This document shows, piece by piece, positions 32,611-41,389 of a stretch of DNA of 64,000 nucleotides (positions are counted from its first letter, which is position 1; each line of letters opens with the position of its first letter). The stretch spans positions 1 to 64,000 of the forward strand of contig CAZGOQ010000002.1 in the NCBI GenBank assembly GCA_964527315.1, in the 5' to 3' direction. The notes beneath the pieces are model-generated. The model was not told the origin of the DNA. It was given only the letters and a program-made list of their open reading frames with translations, and ran no database searches. The stretch is from HGM13006 sp964527315. GTDB taxonomy: Bacteria > Bacillota > Clostridia > Oscillospirales > Oscillospiraceae. Both the position numbers and the translations under genes were made by a program.

Positions 32611-33646
32611 GGCGCTCCTTTCCGTCAGCCGCTTTTATTCTGAAAACAAAAAAATGCTGAATCAGATAACTCAGGATGAACATGATAATTTCTACAACGA
32701 CCTTCGCGGCGTAGACATTCCAGCCAAATTTTGCAAGTCTGGTGAGGATCAGAGAGTTTACAGTGATGTTGGCAAGTACCAATCCAAAGTATTTTGCACA
32801 TTCCTTCCACAGCCTGCCCTGGCTGCGAAACACGAATTGCCTGTTCAGTAAAAAATTAAACACAGAACTGATTGCTCTTGCACCATAGTTCGCAATCAGA
32901 AGTTTTCTGCCGAGGGCCATATACAGAATCGAGTACATGAGATAATCAATGAGAAAGCTGATAAGGGAACTGGCTGTGTATTTGACAAGTTCCAAATAGA
33001 TACGGACAGAATCCGCAAGAGGCGAAAAATGGCTGACGCTGTTTTTTCGGTCAAAGTAAATTGTCTCCATAGGGTATTCCCGCACCGGCAGCCGGTGCTT
33101 TGCAAGGTATAGAAGTACATTCATTTCATATTCATATCGTTCCCCGGAAATTCCGAGTAATTCCGGGATCCGTCGGGAGTGAAAGGCGCGCAGGCCGGAC
33201 TGGGTATCATGCAGCTTCACGCCTGTAATTGTTCGATATATCAGACGGGTAACGCTGTTTCCCAGGCGGCTTCTGATCGGAGCGTCCTTCGGCAGGATAC
33301 GGGATCCGATGGCAAACAGGTTCTCTTCCTGTGCCACGGCGCGGCACAACGTCTCGGCATCTTCAATTCGATGCTGACCATCGCAGTCCATGGTTACAAT
33401 GACACAATCACCACAGTTTTTTTCGATATGCTGAAGGCCTGTTTTCAATGCATGACCTTTCCCGTGGTTCGTATCATAGGAGAGCAGCGTTCCATAGGCC
33501 TTTGCGGCGTCGAATACCGTCTTACAGGAGTCTTGACTCCCATCGTCCACCATGATGATTTCAAATTTCTCCTGATTCAGTTCACAAACCAATTCGATAA
33601 GTTTTTTATTTGGCTCATAGCATGGAATCAAGGCAACATTTTTCAT
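32603..33646 (-). CDS. Glycosyltransferase family 2 - GtrA fusion protein
   Basis: The protein has 347 residues. Residues 1 to about 210 are a GT2 domain of the polyprenyl-phosphate sugar transferase type (LIPCYEPNKKLIELV, VDDGSQDSC, MDCDGQH). The last 130 residues form a GtrA domain of about four membrane segments (SSLISFLIDYLMYSILYMALGRK and so on). Such fusions make and flip lipid-linked sugars. The ATG at 33646 is preceded by GAGGTGT. Confidence 0.9.
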   Translation of the reverse strand: MKNVALIPCYEPNKKLIELVCELNQEKFEIIMVDDGSQDSCKTVFDAAKAYGTLLSYDTNHGKGHALKTGLQHIEKNCGDCVIVTMDCDGQHRIEDAETLCRAVAQEENLFAIGSRILPKDAPIRSRLGNSVTRLIYRTITGVKLHDTQSGLRAFHSRRIPELLGISGERYEYEMNVLLYLAKHRLPVREYPMETIYFDRKNSVSHFSPLADSVRIYLELVKYTASSLISFLIDYLMYSILYMALGRKLLIANYGARAISSVFNFLLNRQFVFRSQGRLWKECAKYFGLVLANITVNSLILTRLAKFGWNVYAAKVVVEIIMFILSYLIQHFFVFRIKAADGKERHA

Positions 33647-33878
33647 GGGAATACACCTCACATCCCGATCTGAGCCTATTATATTCCGAAGTTCTGAAAG
33701 TCAGCTTAAATTCCGCTCATGTATTTGTCGATCACACAGTCTGTTTGCTGTCAATTTCTTTTACGCCGTCAGAAAAGGATTCGATGGCGGATGCCAGGAT
33801 CTGAGCAGGGCGCCGCAATGGATCAAACTTGCGATAAGGAGCGCGTATAGAACGGGACGGAACAGGCGAGACAAGAAG

Positions 33879-35543
33879 TCATCGCACAGATTGCAAGGCG
33901 GCGAGATCCAGCATATCTTCACTGCTGGCCACAACTGTGGTGCCGACAAAATCGCCGGTGCCGTTGATCAGTGTCCGGCACATGCACATGATCTGGTCGA
34001 TACCCATGAGAATGCCCAGCCCCTCAATGGGAATTCCAATCTGCTGGATCAGGATCGACAGACAGATAAAGCCCGCACCGGAGATAGGCGGTGCGCCCAT
34101 GGACAAAATCACGATGGTCACTGCCAGCTTCAGCAGCATCTTCCCGGTGATGGGAATATGGTACACTGCCGCCAGGAACAGCGTGCAGATCGTCATGTAG
34201 ATACAGGCGCCGTCCATGTTGATGGTGGAGCCAAGGGGCATCGTGAAAGAACTGATTTTTGGAGAAATGCCCAAACGTTTCGTGCAGGTCTCCAAACTTT
34301 GGGGCATCACTGCGCTGGTACTGCAAAAGGTAATGAAAGAAATAAAATTTGGAATCAGCTTTTGGAAGAAGTGCAGGGGGTTCTTTCGCACAAATATCGC
34401 AAAAAGCAGCGAATAAATCGCGAACATACATACGATCCCCAGCAGCATCCCGGCCACCAGCTTTACAAGCGCCAGAATCATGGAGACGTCGATGGAGAGT
34501 ACCAGAAGGGTCATGGCGCAGAAGGTCGCCACCGGGATCGCCAGCATGACAACAGACGCCAGCTTCAGGAACAGACGATTGCACAGGCCCAGAAAGGCGC
34601 TCACCCTCTGCCGATCCTCGCCATTGTCCAACAGGCTGGCCGCCACGCCCACCAGCACCGCAAGAAAAATGATCTGAAGCATTTCCGTTCCCTCAAAGGC
34701 CCCCGCAAAGCTGGAAGGGACAATATTGACAATGGTATCCAGCAGGGATATGGATGCGGATGTGTCCGCCGAATAGCTGTAGGCGGTCAGATCCAGCGCC
34801 ACACCCGCGCCGGGCTGCAGCAGCTGATAGATTCCATAGCCCACCAAAATCGCAGCGACGGAGGTCAGGGCGTAAAAGAACAGGATTTTTGCGCCGATAC
34901 GCCCATACTCCCGAATATCTGTTACGCCCGCGACGCTGGAGGAGATGGCAAAGAACACCACCGGGACCACAAGCATTTTCAGGGCATTTAAAAACATCGT
35001 CCGCAGGGGTGTCAGGATATAGGATGACACCGCATTTGTCACTGTTTCCCCGCCAAAATACCGCAGCAGAAGCCCCACCACAATGGCTGACACAAAGGCG
35101 GCCGTGACCAGTTTCAAGGCCTTTGGCTGAGACTTTCTTGCCACATATTCGACTTCGTTCCGTCCGTTCCGGTAATAGTAGTGCAGACTGCTCCGAAGGG
35201 CCTTGAGCAATTGATCTCTGGTCTGCGGCTGGTCAAAATCCGGCTCCGGCACAGGCGGATCGCTGTCCATCAGAGACTGGATGTCCAGATCCTCCAGCGG
35301 GTCATAGACCGGCCCGTCGGAGATGATGCGGATGACCACCTTTTCAGATGTGGTATGTACGGATATCCCGATGAACGACGCCTCCCGGGCCGCCATCAGA
35401 TCCGAGATCGATCCCGTCAGGTTGGCACTGTTAACGGCGTTCGCCTCGGAAAGTCCCGCAATTTTCAGCTGCGCCAGCGCGAAAGCGTGAATATGATCGG
35501 TTAACTGCGAATCAATGTGAAACCGTTGCTTGATTACCGGCAC
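33879..35543 (-). CDS. SLC1-type dicarboxylate/amino acid:cation symporter with N-terminal soluble domain
   Basis: The protein has about 554 residues. Residues 1-140 form a soluble domain with an SGSISDLMAAREASFIGI-like stretch resembling histidine-kinase/anti-sigma ATPase folds. The rest is a DAACS (SLC1) symporter, with SFITFCSTSAVMPQSL, PLGSTINMDGACIYM and GAPPISGAGFI. I prefer a GTG start at 35543, six bases after GGAGGGA; the ATG at 35558 overlaps that site. Transport of dicarboxylates or acidic or neutral amino acids is expected. An operator-like palindrome lies just beyond its promoter. Confidence 0.9.
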   Translation of the reverse strand: MPVIKQRFHIDSQLTDHIHAFALAQLKIAGLSEANAVNSANLTGSISDLMAAREASFIGISVHTTSEKVVIRIISDGPVYDPLEDLDIQSLMDSDPPVPEPDFDQPQTRDQLLKALRSSLHYYYRNGRNEVEYVARKSQPKALKLVTAAFVSAIVVGLLLRYFGGETVTNAVSSYILTPLRTMFLNALKMLVVPVVFFAISSSVAGVTDIREYGRIGAKILFFYALTSVAAILVGYGIYQLLQPGAGVALDLTAYSYSADTSASISLLDTIVNIVPSSFAGAFEGTEMLQIIFLAVLVGVAASLLDNGEDRQRVSAFLGLCNRLFLKLASVVMLAIPVATFCAMTLLVLSIDVSMILALVKLVAGMLLGIVCMFAIYSLLFAIFVRKNPLHFFQKLIPNFISFITFCSTSAVMPQSLETCTKRLGISPKISSFTMPLGSTINMDGACIYMTICTLFLAAVYHIPITGKMLLKLAVTIVILSMGAPPISGAGFICLSILIQQIGIPIEGLGILMGIDQIMCMCRTLINGTGDFVGTTVVASSEDMLDLAALQSVR

Positions 35544-35571
35544 AGAAAATCCCTCCATTTCACAGTTTACA

Positions 35572-35595
35572 AACCTTGGAACAGATCCAAGGTTT
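35572..35595. promoter_or_regulatory. Operator-like palindrome at the symporter start site
   Basis: AACCTTGGA and TCCAAGGTT are perfect inverted arms around ACAGA. They begin about 6 bp after the -10 box on the minus strand, over the expected transcription start. Confidence 0.65.
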
Positions 35596-35600
35596 CTTTC

Positions 35601-35629
35601 ATTATATAACCTGTGATGCAGTTTGTCAA
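35601..35629 (-). promoter_or_regulatory. Perfect consensus promoter of the symporter gene
   Basis: On the minus strand, TTGACA (35629-35624), a 17-bp spacer and TATAAT (35606-35601). Confidence 0.9.
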
Positions 35630-35804
35630 CATGGGCCGTTCCGCAGCACAATCCTTCTTTCGCCATCCATATATTCTTATGCCAACAAGTATACCATTTC
35701 ATTCAACAAGCCCGGCCATTGCATCGTATTCGCCGCGTGTTTTCCCGGACAGGGCTTGTCCCTCTCAGACTCTGTGATGTTGGCTAATGACTCGCCGCAG
35801 AATG

Positions 35805-35932
35805 CGATTCCAGCCGCAATTGCTCGCCCCAAAGATAGGAAATCGCGGGAGAAATCACAAAAGCCTGTGGTTTCTCCCGCTGAAATATCAGGTCGTCTTT
35901 CTGAAAAGCCTATTTGCAGACAGACCCGCTTG
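35805..35932. repeat. Dispersed hairpin repeat, copy 3 of 3
   Basis: GCGGGAGAAATCAC (35845-35858) pairs with GTGGTTTCTCCCGC (35867-35880). The CAATTGCTC and AATATCAGG flanks agree with copies 1 and 2. It lies 65 bp downstream of the stop codon of the minus-strand lipoprotein gene, the same relation to a minus-strand gene as the other copies. Confidence 0.78.
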
Positions 35933-35944
35933 CCGGATGCTGAT

Positions 35945-37744
35945 TTAGGCCGGAGGAGGCGCGTCGTCCGGAGGAGGCCCGGGATCACCGCCGCCCATCT
36001 CTACCACTTCGCCGTTGAGATATCTCTCATAGGCGTCCTGATAGCAGGCCGTGACCTCGTCGATTCCCATGCCCTCAATATGCTCCACATAAGCGTCAAA
36101 GTCGCTCAGCGGCTTGGAGCCGATGATGAAGGACAGCACAGACTCTTCAATATAGGTCTTAATATCGCCGTAGAATTGGTTGACCTCATCGGACTCTTCA
36201 CTGTTGAGCATGGTGGAGCCAATGCCGCGGCCGATGGAGTAATTGCTCTGCCAGATGGCGCTGGCTTCCTTCTGGTTTTCAGTATAACCGGACTGCTCGC
36301 GGGTCTCGTCACGATAGAAGGGACCGCGATCCATGCAGTACATAAACAGGGCTACCGTTGTGGACATATCCGGGTTGTTGAGCACCAGATCGGTGAACAC
36401 AGGGGCGCCGTCCTCGCCAAATTCGAAGCTTTCATGCTCGATGCCGTAGTTGCAGAGCAGTGCGCCCTCATCGGTATACATATAATTGCACCACTGCATC
36501 AGCAGTTCCGGGCATTCGCACTGAGAGGAGATCGACCAGGGCGTGGAAGCCGCATAAGCCCGTTCCTCTTTAAAAGGAATGGTGTCGCCGGAATTCCTGA
36601 CCAGATCCGGCATGGCAACCAGTTCAAAGCCCTCGGTGTTGGACGCATCCTCCAGCGTAGCCATAAAGGTAACTTCGCCGTAGAACATACCGACCCGGTC
36701 CGCCAGAATAACATCCGTGGGCGGATTCTGGAAATCCGAATAGGACATGAAGTCCTGCCAGATCAGGCCTTCCTCATACCACTGATTGACCATAGTCAGG
36801 TACTCTTTAAACTCAGGCTGGATGGGGCCGTACATAAGTTTGTCGTCCACCTGATAATACGGCTCGCTCATGGCGGCGTCCGCCACCAGACCGTTGATCC
36901 CATAGCCCTGCACCAGACCATTGTTGATGCCGGTGCCAGCATAATTGAGCACCAGCGCCGCATCCGCGCCCTTTTTCTCCTTAAACGCAGTCAGCACATC
37001 ATGCAATTCGTCATAGGTTTCGGGAATCTCCAGTCCAAGTTCATCCAGCCAATCCTTGCGGATCATAGGGCCGAAGGTCTGGGTGGTCTCCGTCTGCATG
37101 GAAAGCTGGGGCATACCCGCCAGCCAGCCGCTTTCCGTCAGCGCTTCCGGCACTGCGTCCGGATAGGCTTCCATCAGCTTGCAGATCTGGGGCGTCAGTT
37201 CCTCCGTCAGATAGGGCAGATGGTCGATGAGGATTTCATCGGCGATCGCCGCCTCACCGCCATTGGTGTACAGCGTTGTCGCGTTGGAAATGATATCGCT
37301 GAGGTCATCGGAAGCCACCATCAGGTTAAACTTCTCAGACTCCGTGTCAGGGTTGACCACGGTCCATTTCAGGCTGACGCCTGTACGGGTGGCCAGTTCG
37401 TGCCAAATCGCGCAGTCATTGTCGATATCCTCTGTGATCTTGAGTACGTTGGGGTTAATTCCCATCCACATGGTGACCTCGACCGGATCGTCCGTCAGCG
37501 GAAGGTCAACCTTGCCAAGCGCATTCGCCGGCCATGCCACGTTGGAGGCAGTTTCCCGCTCCGCACTGCCTTCGCTTTCAGGATCTTCGGGCGCAGTTGC
37601 CGCTTCTTCCGATGCTTCCGGCGCAACCGTCGAGGAAGCTTCCTGCGCGGAAGAACCGGACGATGCGGCATTGTCGCCGCAGGCCGCCAGCATTCCCAGC
37701 AGCAGGCACAACGCCAGCAAGGATGCAAGCACTTTCTTCTTCAT
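35945..37744 (-). CDS. Extracellular solute-binding lipoprotein (LipO/YtcQ-like), copy 3
   Basis: The protein has 599 residues. A lipobox (MLAACG) and an Ala/Ser/Glu linker are followed by the same long solute-binding domain as in copies 1 and 2, with DDLSDIISNATTLYTNGG and IRKDWLDELGLEIP. The C terminus is an unusual Gly/Pro/Asp tail, GGGDPGPPPDDAPPPA. The ATG at 37744 has GGAGAG six bases upstream. It stands alone without permeases. Direct repeats upstream suggest its own regulator site. Confidence 0.9.
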   Translation of the reverse strand: MKKKVLASLLALCLLLGMLAACGDNAASSGSSAQEASSTVAPEASEEAATAPEDPESEGSAERETASNVAWPANALGKVDLPLTDDPVEVTMWMGINPNVLKITEDIDNDCAIWHELATRTGVSLKWTVVNPDTESEKFNLMVASDDLSDIISNATTLYTNGGEAAIADEILIDHLPYLTEELTPQICKLMEAYPDAVPEALTESGWLAGMPQLSMQTETTQTFGPMIRKDWLDELGLEIPETYDELHDVLTAFKEKKGADAALVLNYAGTGINNGLVQGYGINGLVADAAMSEPYYQVDDKLMYGPIQPEFKEYLTMVNQWYEEGLIWQDFMSYSDFQNPPTDVILADRVGMFYGEVTFMATLEDASNTEGFELVAMPDLVRNSGDTIPFKEERAYAASTPWSISSQCECPELLMQWCNYMYTDEGALLCNYGIEHESFEFGEDGAPVFTDLVLNNPDMSTTVALFMYCMDRGPFYRDETREQSGYTENQKEASAIWQSNYSIGRGIGSTMLNSEESDEVNQFYGDIKTYIEESVLSFIIGSKPLSDFDAYVEHIEGMGIDEVTACYQDAYERYLNGEVVEMGGGDPGPPPDDAPPPA

Positions 37745-37806
37745 TTGCAACTCTCCTTTTCTTATGATTTGGGATAATATCCCTCACAATCAGTATAGGA
37801 AAAAAA

Positions 37807-37850
37807 TAATCCGGGGGCAAGTATCAAAACTCGCTCCCGGGTATCAAAAT
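37807..37850 (-). terminator. Probable terminator of the pyrE-radC operon
   Basis: On the minus strand CCGGGAGCGAG and CTTGCCCCCGG pair imperfectly and are followed by ATTATTTTTTT. Confidence 0.55.
37821..37849. promoter_or_regulatory. Direct repeats upstream of solute-binding lipoprotein 3
   Basis: GTATCAAAA occurs at 37821-37829 and 37841-37849, exactly 20 bp apart, before the lipoprotein promoter. It overlaps the probable pyrE-radC terminator. The spacing equals that of the repeats at 23180 and 25571. Confidence 0.5.
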
Positions 37851-37874
37851 CATACAGAGTGTCTTCTATGCCGC

Positions 37875-38612
37875 TTAAACCGGCAGCCCCTCTGTTTTGG
37901 CTTTCTTTTCCGGCAGGACCACTTCTCCCTCTTTCAGGAATCCACTCTCCGCCATGGACACATAGTCGTCATCCGCCACAATCACATGATCTGCCAGATA
38001 TACGCCTACCATGTCCAGCGCTTTTGCAACCTCCATTGTAGTACGGAAATCTTCCATGGAGGGCGTTGCCAGGCCACTGGGATGATTGTGCGCTAACACC
38101 ACGGTTGTGGCTTTCATGCTGATAGCCGCTTCCACGACCTTCCGCACACTCAGGTGTACATAGTTGATGCTGCCGGCGAACAGCCGCACACACCCCAGCG
38201 CCTTGCACTTGGCGTCCAATCCCAGAAGATAGACCACTTCCTCTGTTTCCGAAACGAAATAAGATCGAATATAATTGCCGCATTTCCCGGTGGTATCCAA
38301 AATCTCCTCCAAGCTGGATTTGGAGATCTGCTGTCTCCGAGCCACGGCGGGAATCAGTTTAATCAGCGTAGCTGTATTCTGACTGAGACCACCCCGCTCC
38401 ATCAGTTCCTGGGGCGTTGCATCGAATATTGCCACCAGAGAACCGAAGGCATCGAGCAGTCGATGGGCGATGGGGTTGGTGTCTCTTTGCGGAATCGCAT
38501 AAAACAGCACCAGTTCCAACACCTTGACGTCGTTAAGCGGATCCAGTCCGTGGATGAGAAATTCATTCTTCAGCCGCTGCCTGTGCCCGGTATGGATGTT
38601 GTTTTCACTCAT
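37875..38612 (-). CDS. radC: RadC family (JAB/MPN) protein
   Basis: The protein has 245 residues. The C-terminal JAB metalloprotease-like domain carries the zinc motif VVLAHNHPSGLATPS. The N-terminal part has the usual RadC helical region (KVLELVLFYAIPQRDTNPIAHRLLDAFGS). It was named for DNA repair, but its biochemical role is unsettled. It overlaps the pyrE stop codon by 4 bp. Confidence 0.92.
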   Translation of the reverse strand: MSENNIHTGHRQRLKNEFLIHGLDPLNDVKVLELVLFYAIPQRDTNPIAHRLLDAFGSLVAIFDATPQELMERGGLSQNTATLIKLIPAVARRQQISKSSLEEILDTTGKCGNYIRSYFVSETEEVVYLLGLDAKCKALGCVRLFAGSINYVHLSVRKVVEAAISMKATTVVLAHNHPSGLATPSMEDFRTTMEVAKALDMVGVYLADHVIVADDDYVSMAESGFLKEGEVVLPEKKAKTEGLPV

Positions 38613-39289
38613 ATCGCCGCGCCGTATTCCAGAAGGTATGCTTCCATCCGCTGCCGTATGGTGTCGTCGATGTACACCCTGCCGTCAATGGGGCGGTTGT
38701 GGAGGAATTCCATGATCTGCCGAACCGTGACAATGGGGAATACGGAGATTCCATAAGCGTCATGCAGTTCATCCAGCGCAGATTTTTCTCCTGTTCCTCT
38801 TTCCATTCGGTCCACCGACACAAACAGCGCGTTAATCTTCACTGCTGCAATGGGTTCAAATAGCGCAATGGTCTCCCGCACGGCGGTTCCCGCAGTGACC
38901 ACATCCTCCACGATGGCGATACGGTCTCCGTCTTTGATGTTTTCCCCTATCAGATTTCCGCCTTCACCGTGATCCTTCCTTTCCTTGCGATTAAACGCAT
39001 AGGGATAATCCTGACCATAGTTTCGGTAAAGGCCGGTCGCCGCGGAAACCACCAGAGGAATGCCCTTATAGGCAGGGCCAAACAGCACATCTGCGCCGCC
39101 TGCTTCCTCCAAATGCTCATGAATGCAGGCTGCGTAATAGTTTCCCAGCGCGTCCGCCTGAGCGCCGGTTTTATAATTTCCGGTGTTGATAAAATAAGGG
39201 GTATTTCGCCCGGATTTCGTCGTGAAATCTCCAAAAGTCAAAACTCCGGACCGCACCATAAAGATGATAAATTCCTCCTGATAGGTCAT
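38609..39289 (-). CDS. pyrE: Orotate phosphoribosyltransferase
   Basis: The protein has 226 residues and joins orotate to PRPP in pyrimidine synthesis. The PRPP-binding motif is RIAIVEDVVTAGTAVRET, and the N-terminal LTFGDFTTKSGRNTPYFINTG is typical of the longer bacterial type. GGAAGGAG precedes the ATG. No other pyr gene is nearby, so it is separated from a main pyr operon. Confidence 0.95.
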   Translation of the reverse strand: MTYQEEFIIFMVRSGVLTFGDFTTKSGRNTPYFINTGNYKTGAQADALGNYYAACIHEHLEEAGGADVLFGPAYKGIPLVVSAATGLYRNYGQDYPYAFNRKERKDHGEGGNLIGENIKDGDRIAIVEDVVTAGTAVRETIALFEPIAAVKINALFVSVDRMERGTGEKSALDELHDAYGISVFPIVTVRQIMEFLHNRPIDGRVYIDDTIRQRMEAYLLEYGAAI

Positions 39290-39349
39290 ATTTCCATTCT
39301 CCTTCCTTCCCGCCTCTTTCCGGAGGGCGGCGTAACCGCATGGTTTCTC

Positions 39350-40231
39350 CTACGGCTTGCACCGTCCGCAGGGCGCGTATCCCTGTGCAATGATATCCTC
39401 CCTTGCAGCCGTGACCTGCTGCCGGTTTTCCTCCTTGATGTCAGAAGCGCCGGAGCAGGAGGGCAGGTGAAACTTTTTCGAATTTGTGTTGAGGATGTAC
39501 GCGGTTTCTTCGCTTTTCGACGGTTCATCGTCCGCTCGCGCCGCTTCAGCCGCCCAGCTTTCGCCGGTCTCATAGTTGATTTCTACGCCTGGCTGAACAT
39601 TATAGCAGTAGACATGGAATCGGATGACGTCATCTTCCACGCTGGCGGCCTCCATGACAACGCCCCGGGCCACCAGTTCGCTGCCCTGAAAATCCGGTGT
39701 GACCCGGTAGAGCACATGATGCCCCGTCTCCCGGATATATGCGGCCACCTGATTCTCAAAGGGCAGCATTCCCTCCACATTGAGATACCGGGTACCGGTA
39801 ATCAGGTTATGATCGTTGGCATTTTCTCCTGTCAGCTGAAAGCCGATCAGATGGCAGCGATTGTAGAGACTCTTTCCGTCCACAAAATCATACTGGGCCT
39901 GCACCCAGCCGGAGGGATGCACCGAACTGATACTCTCCCGCTGTTCTGTGGGCATCAGATCCTGTCCGATATTGGCATAGCAGGTGCCGCAGCGGCCCAA
40001 CTGATCCAAATCGGTATAAAATTCATAGGATTCCTGATTGAACTGGCTTTCGTCAAATTGAGGCTGATTTCCCTCCAGCTTTACATAGGGCGCGCCGCTA
40101 TAGTCCGGCAGCGTCTCCATCGTATAATAAGCATCGCCCTGCTGCGAAGACGAGACCCCGGCGGATGGCTCCAGCCGCATACAGCCGCAAAGTACACATA
40201 AAATCAGAAATAAGGACAGCAGTTTTTTCAT
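39350..40231 (-). CDS. Secreted DNA/RNA non-specific endonuclease lipoprotein
   Basis: The protein has 293 residues. A signal peptide with lipobox VLCGC predicts a membrane-anchored extracellular lipoprotein. The nuclease domain is of the Endonuclea_NS_2 type, with NRCHLIGFQLTGENANDHNLITGTRYLN containing the catalytic His and Asn. After residue about 230 comes a separate small module, YILNTNSKKFHLPSC...YAPCGRCKP, with conserved Cys and His, as in Ada-like or thermonuclease-associated metal-binding tails. It may serve in nutrient scavenging or DNA uptake. Confidence 0.87.
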   Translation of the reverse strand: MKKLLSLFLILCVLCGCMRLEPSAGVSSSQQGDAYYTMETLPDYSGAPYVKLEGNQPQFDESQFNQESYEFYTDLDQLGRCGTCYANIGQDLMPTEQRESISSVHPSGWVQAQYDFVDGKSLYNRCHLIGFQLTGENANDHNLITGTRYLNVEGMLPFENQVAAYIRETGHHVLYRVTPDFQGSELVARGVVMEAASVEDDVIRFHVYCYNVQPGVEINYETGESWAAEAARADDEPSKSEETAYILNTNSKKFHLPSCSGASDIKEENRQQVTAAREDIIAQGYAPCGRCKP

Positions 40232-40262
40232 ATCAAGCTTCCTTTCATCCGCCGCTTTCTGG

Positions 40263-41387
40263 TCAGAGCAACGTCTGAACCGTTTTTTTCAGCGCCGTCA
40301 CAAATGCCGTGATCTCCTCCTGTGTTGTTTCAAAGCTGAAGCTGACACGGATGGAACTGTCGATCAGTGCCGGGGCCACCTCCATCGCTTCCAGCACATG
40401 GCTCCGATGCCCCTTTGCGCAGGCGCTCCCTGCGGAAACATAGATCTCCCGCTGTTCCAAACTGCCGATCAGGCCCTGTGAGCGAACGCCGGGAACGGCC
40501 AGCGAGACGATATGGGGCGCTTCATGACCGCCCAGAATCACCGCCTGAGGCACTTCCCTTGCCAGGAGAGAAAGGCACTGCGCCTTTCTCTGTTCCATGT
40601 TCCGGATTTTTGCCGCAAGTCCTTTTCCTGCCATTTCACAGGCTGCGCCAAAGCCCAGAATCATCGGCACATTTTCCGTCCCGGAACGCATATTTTTCTC
40701 CTGCCCGCCTCCATAGAGGAAGGGAGGCAGATGCAGCTTTTTGTCCAGATAAACCGCCCCACAGCCCTTGGGACCGTGGATCTTATGGGCGCTGACTGTG
40801 ATGATATCCGCGCCCAAAGCAGACGCCCGGAATGGAATTTTACAAAATCCCTGCACCGCGTCGGTATGAAACACTGCCTGAGTATTTTGATGGGTCGCCT
40901 GCGCCAGTCGGGCAATGTCATTGACCGCCCCGGTCTCGTTGTTGACCATCATCAGGGACACCAGAATGGTATCTTTCCGCAGCGCCTGTTTCAAATCCTC
41001 CGGCAATATTTTCCCGGAACTGTCCGGCTTTAAGTATGTCACTTCAAAGCCCTGACTTTCCAGAGTTTTGATGGGATTGAGCACACCATGGTGCTCCGCC
41101 GCAGAGGTAATAATATGCCTGCCGCGCTTATGGTACTTCTGCGCCGTGGAAAACACGGCGAAATTATCGCTCTCCGTGCCGCCGGAGGTAAAGAACAGCT
41201 GGCCTGCGTCGCAGCCCATGGCCGCAGCCACCTGCGTCCGGGCAGTCTTTACCGCTTTTTCCGCCAGAAACCCCCGGCGGTGCTGAGCGGAGGGATTCCC
41301 CCAGTTGTCCGTCATGGCTTCCGCCACAGCCTGAACCGCTTCCGGGCAGGGCTTTGTGGTAGCGGCATTGTCCAAATAAATTTCCAA
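40263..41387 (-). CDS. Cysteine desulfurase (NifS/IscS-like)
   Basis: The protein has 374 residues. The PLP lysine is in ITVSAHKIHGPKGCG and the catalytic Cys in SAGSACAKGHRSHVL. It releases sulfur from cysteine for Fe-S clusters or tRNA thiolation. A TTG start 3 bp after the aspS stop codon is the only reasonable one. Linkage to aspS/hisS suggests tRNA modification, possibly sulfur for thiouridine, but no mnmA or iscU is adjacent. Confidence 0.93.
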   Translation of the reverse strand: MEIYLDNAATTKPCPEAVQAVAEAMTDNWGNPSAQHRRGFLAEKAVKTARTQVAAAMGCDAGQLFFTSGGTESDNFAVFSTAQKYHKRGRHIITSAAEHHGVLNPIKTLESQGFEVTYLKPDSSGKILPEDLKQALRKDTILVSLMMVNNETGAVNDIARLAQATHQNTQAVFHTDAVQGFCKIPFRASALGADIITVSAHKIHGPKGCGAVYLDKKLHLPPFLYGGGQEKNMRSGTENVPMILGFGAACEMAGKGLAAKIRNMEQRKAQCLSLLAREVPQAVILGGHEAPHIVSLAVPGVRSQGLIGSLEQREIYVSAGSACAKGHRSHVLEAMEVAPALIDSSIRVSFSFETTQEEITAFVTALKKTVQTLL

Positions 41388-41389
41388 GT

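Noticed and set aside
33661..33878. A gene tail between the symporter and the GT2-GtrA gene (minus-strand ending IDSKQTV)
   Set aside because: The open stretch is about 25 codons without a start or ribosome site. A TATAAT near 33680 suggests it is promoter DNA of the GT2-GtrA gene.
33645..34991. A 448-codon plus-strand frame opposite the symporter
   Set aside because: The symporter on the minus strand has full SLC1 motifs, promoter and ribosome site; the plus frame has no recognisable domain.
35576..37777. A 733-codon open frame on the plus strand opposite lipoprotein 3
   Set aside because: It is antisense to a clear lipoprotein gene with signal peptide, lipobox and paralogues. It has no ribosome site and its composition is that of a shadow frame in GC-rich DNA.
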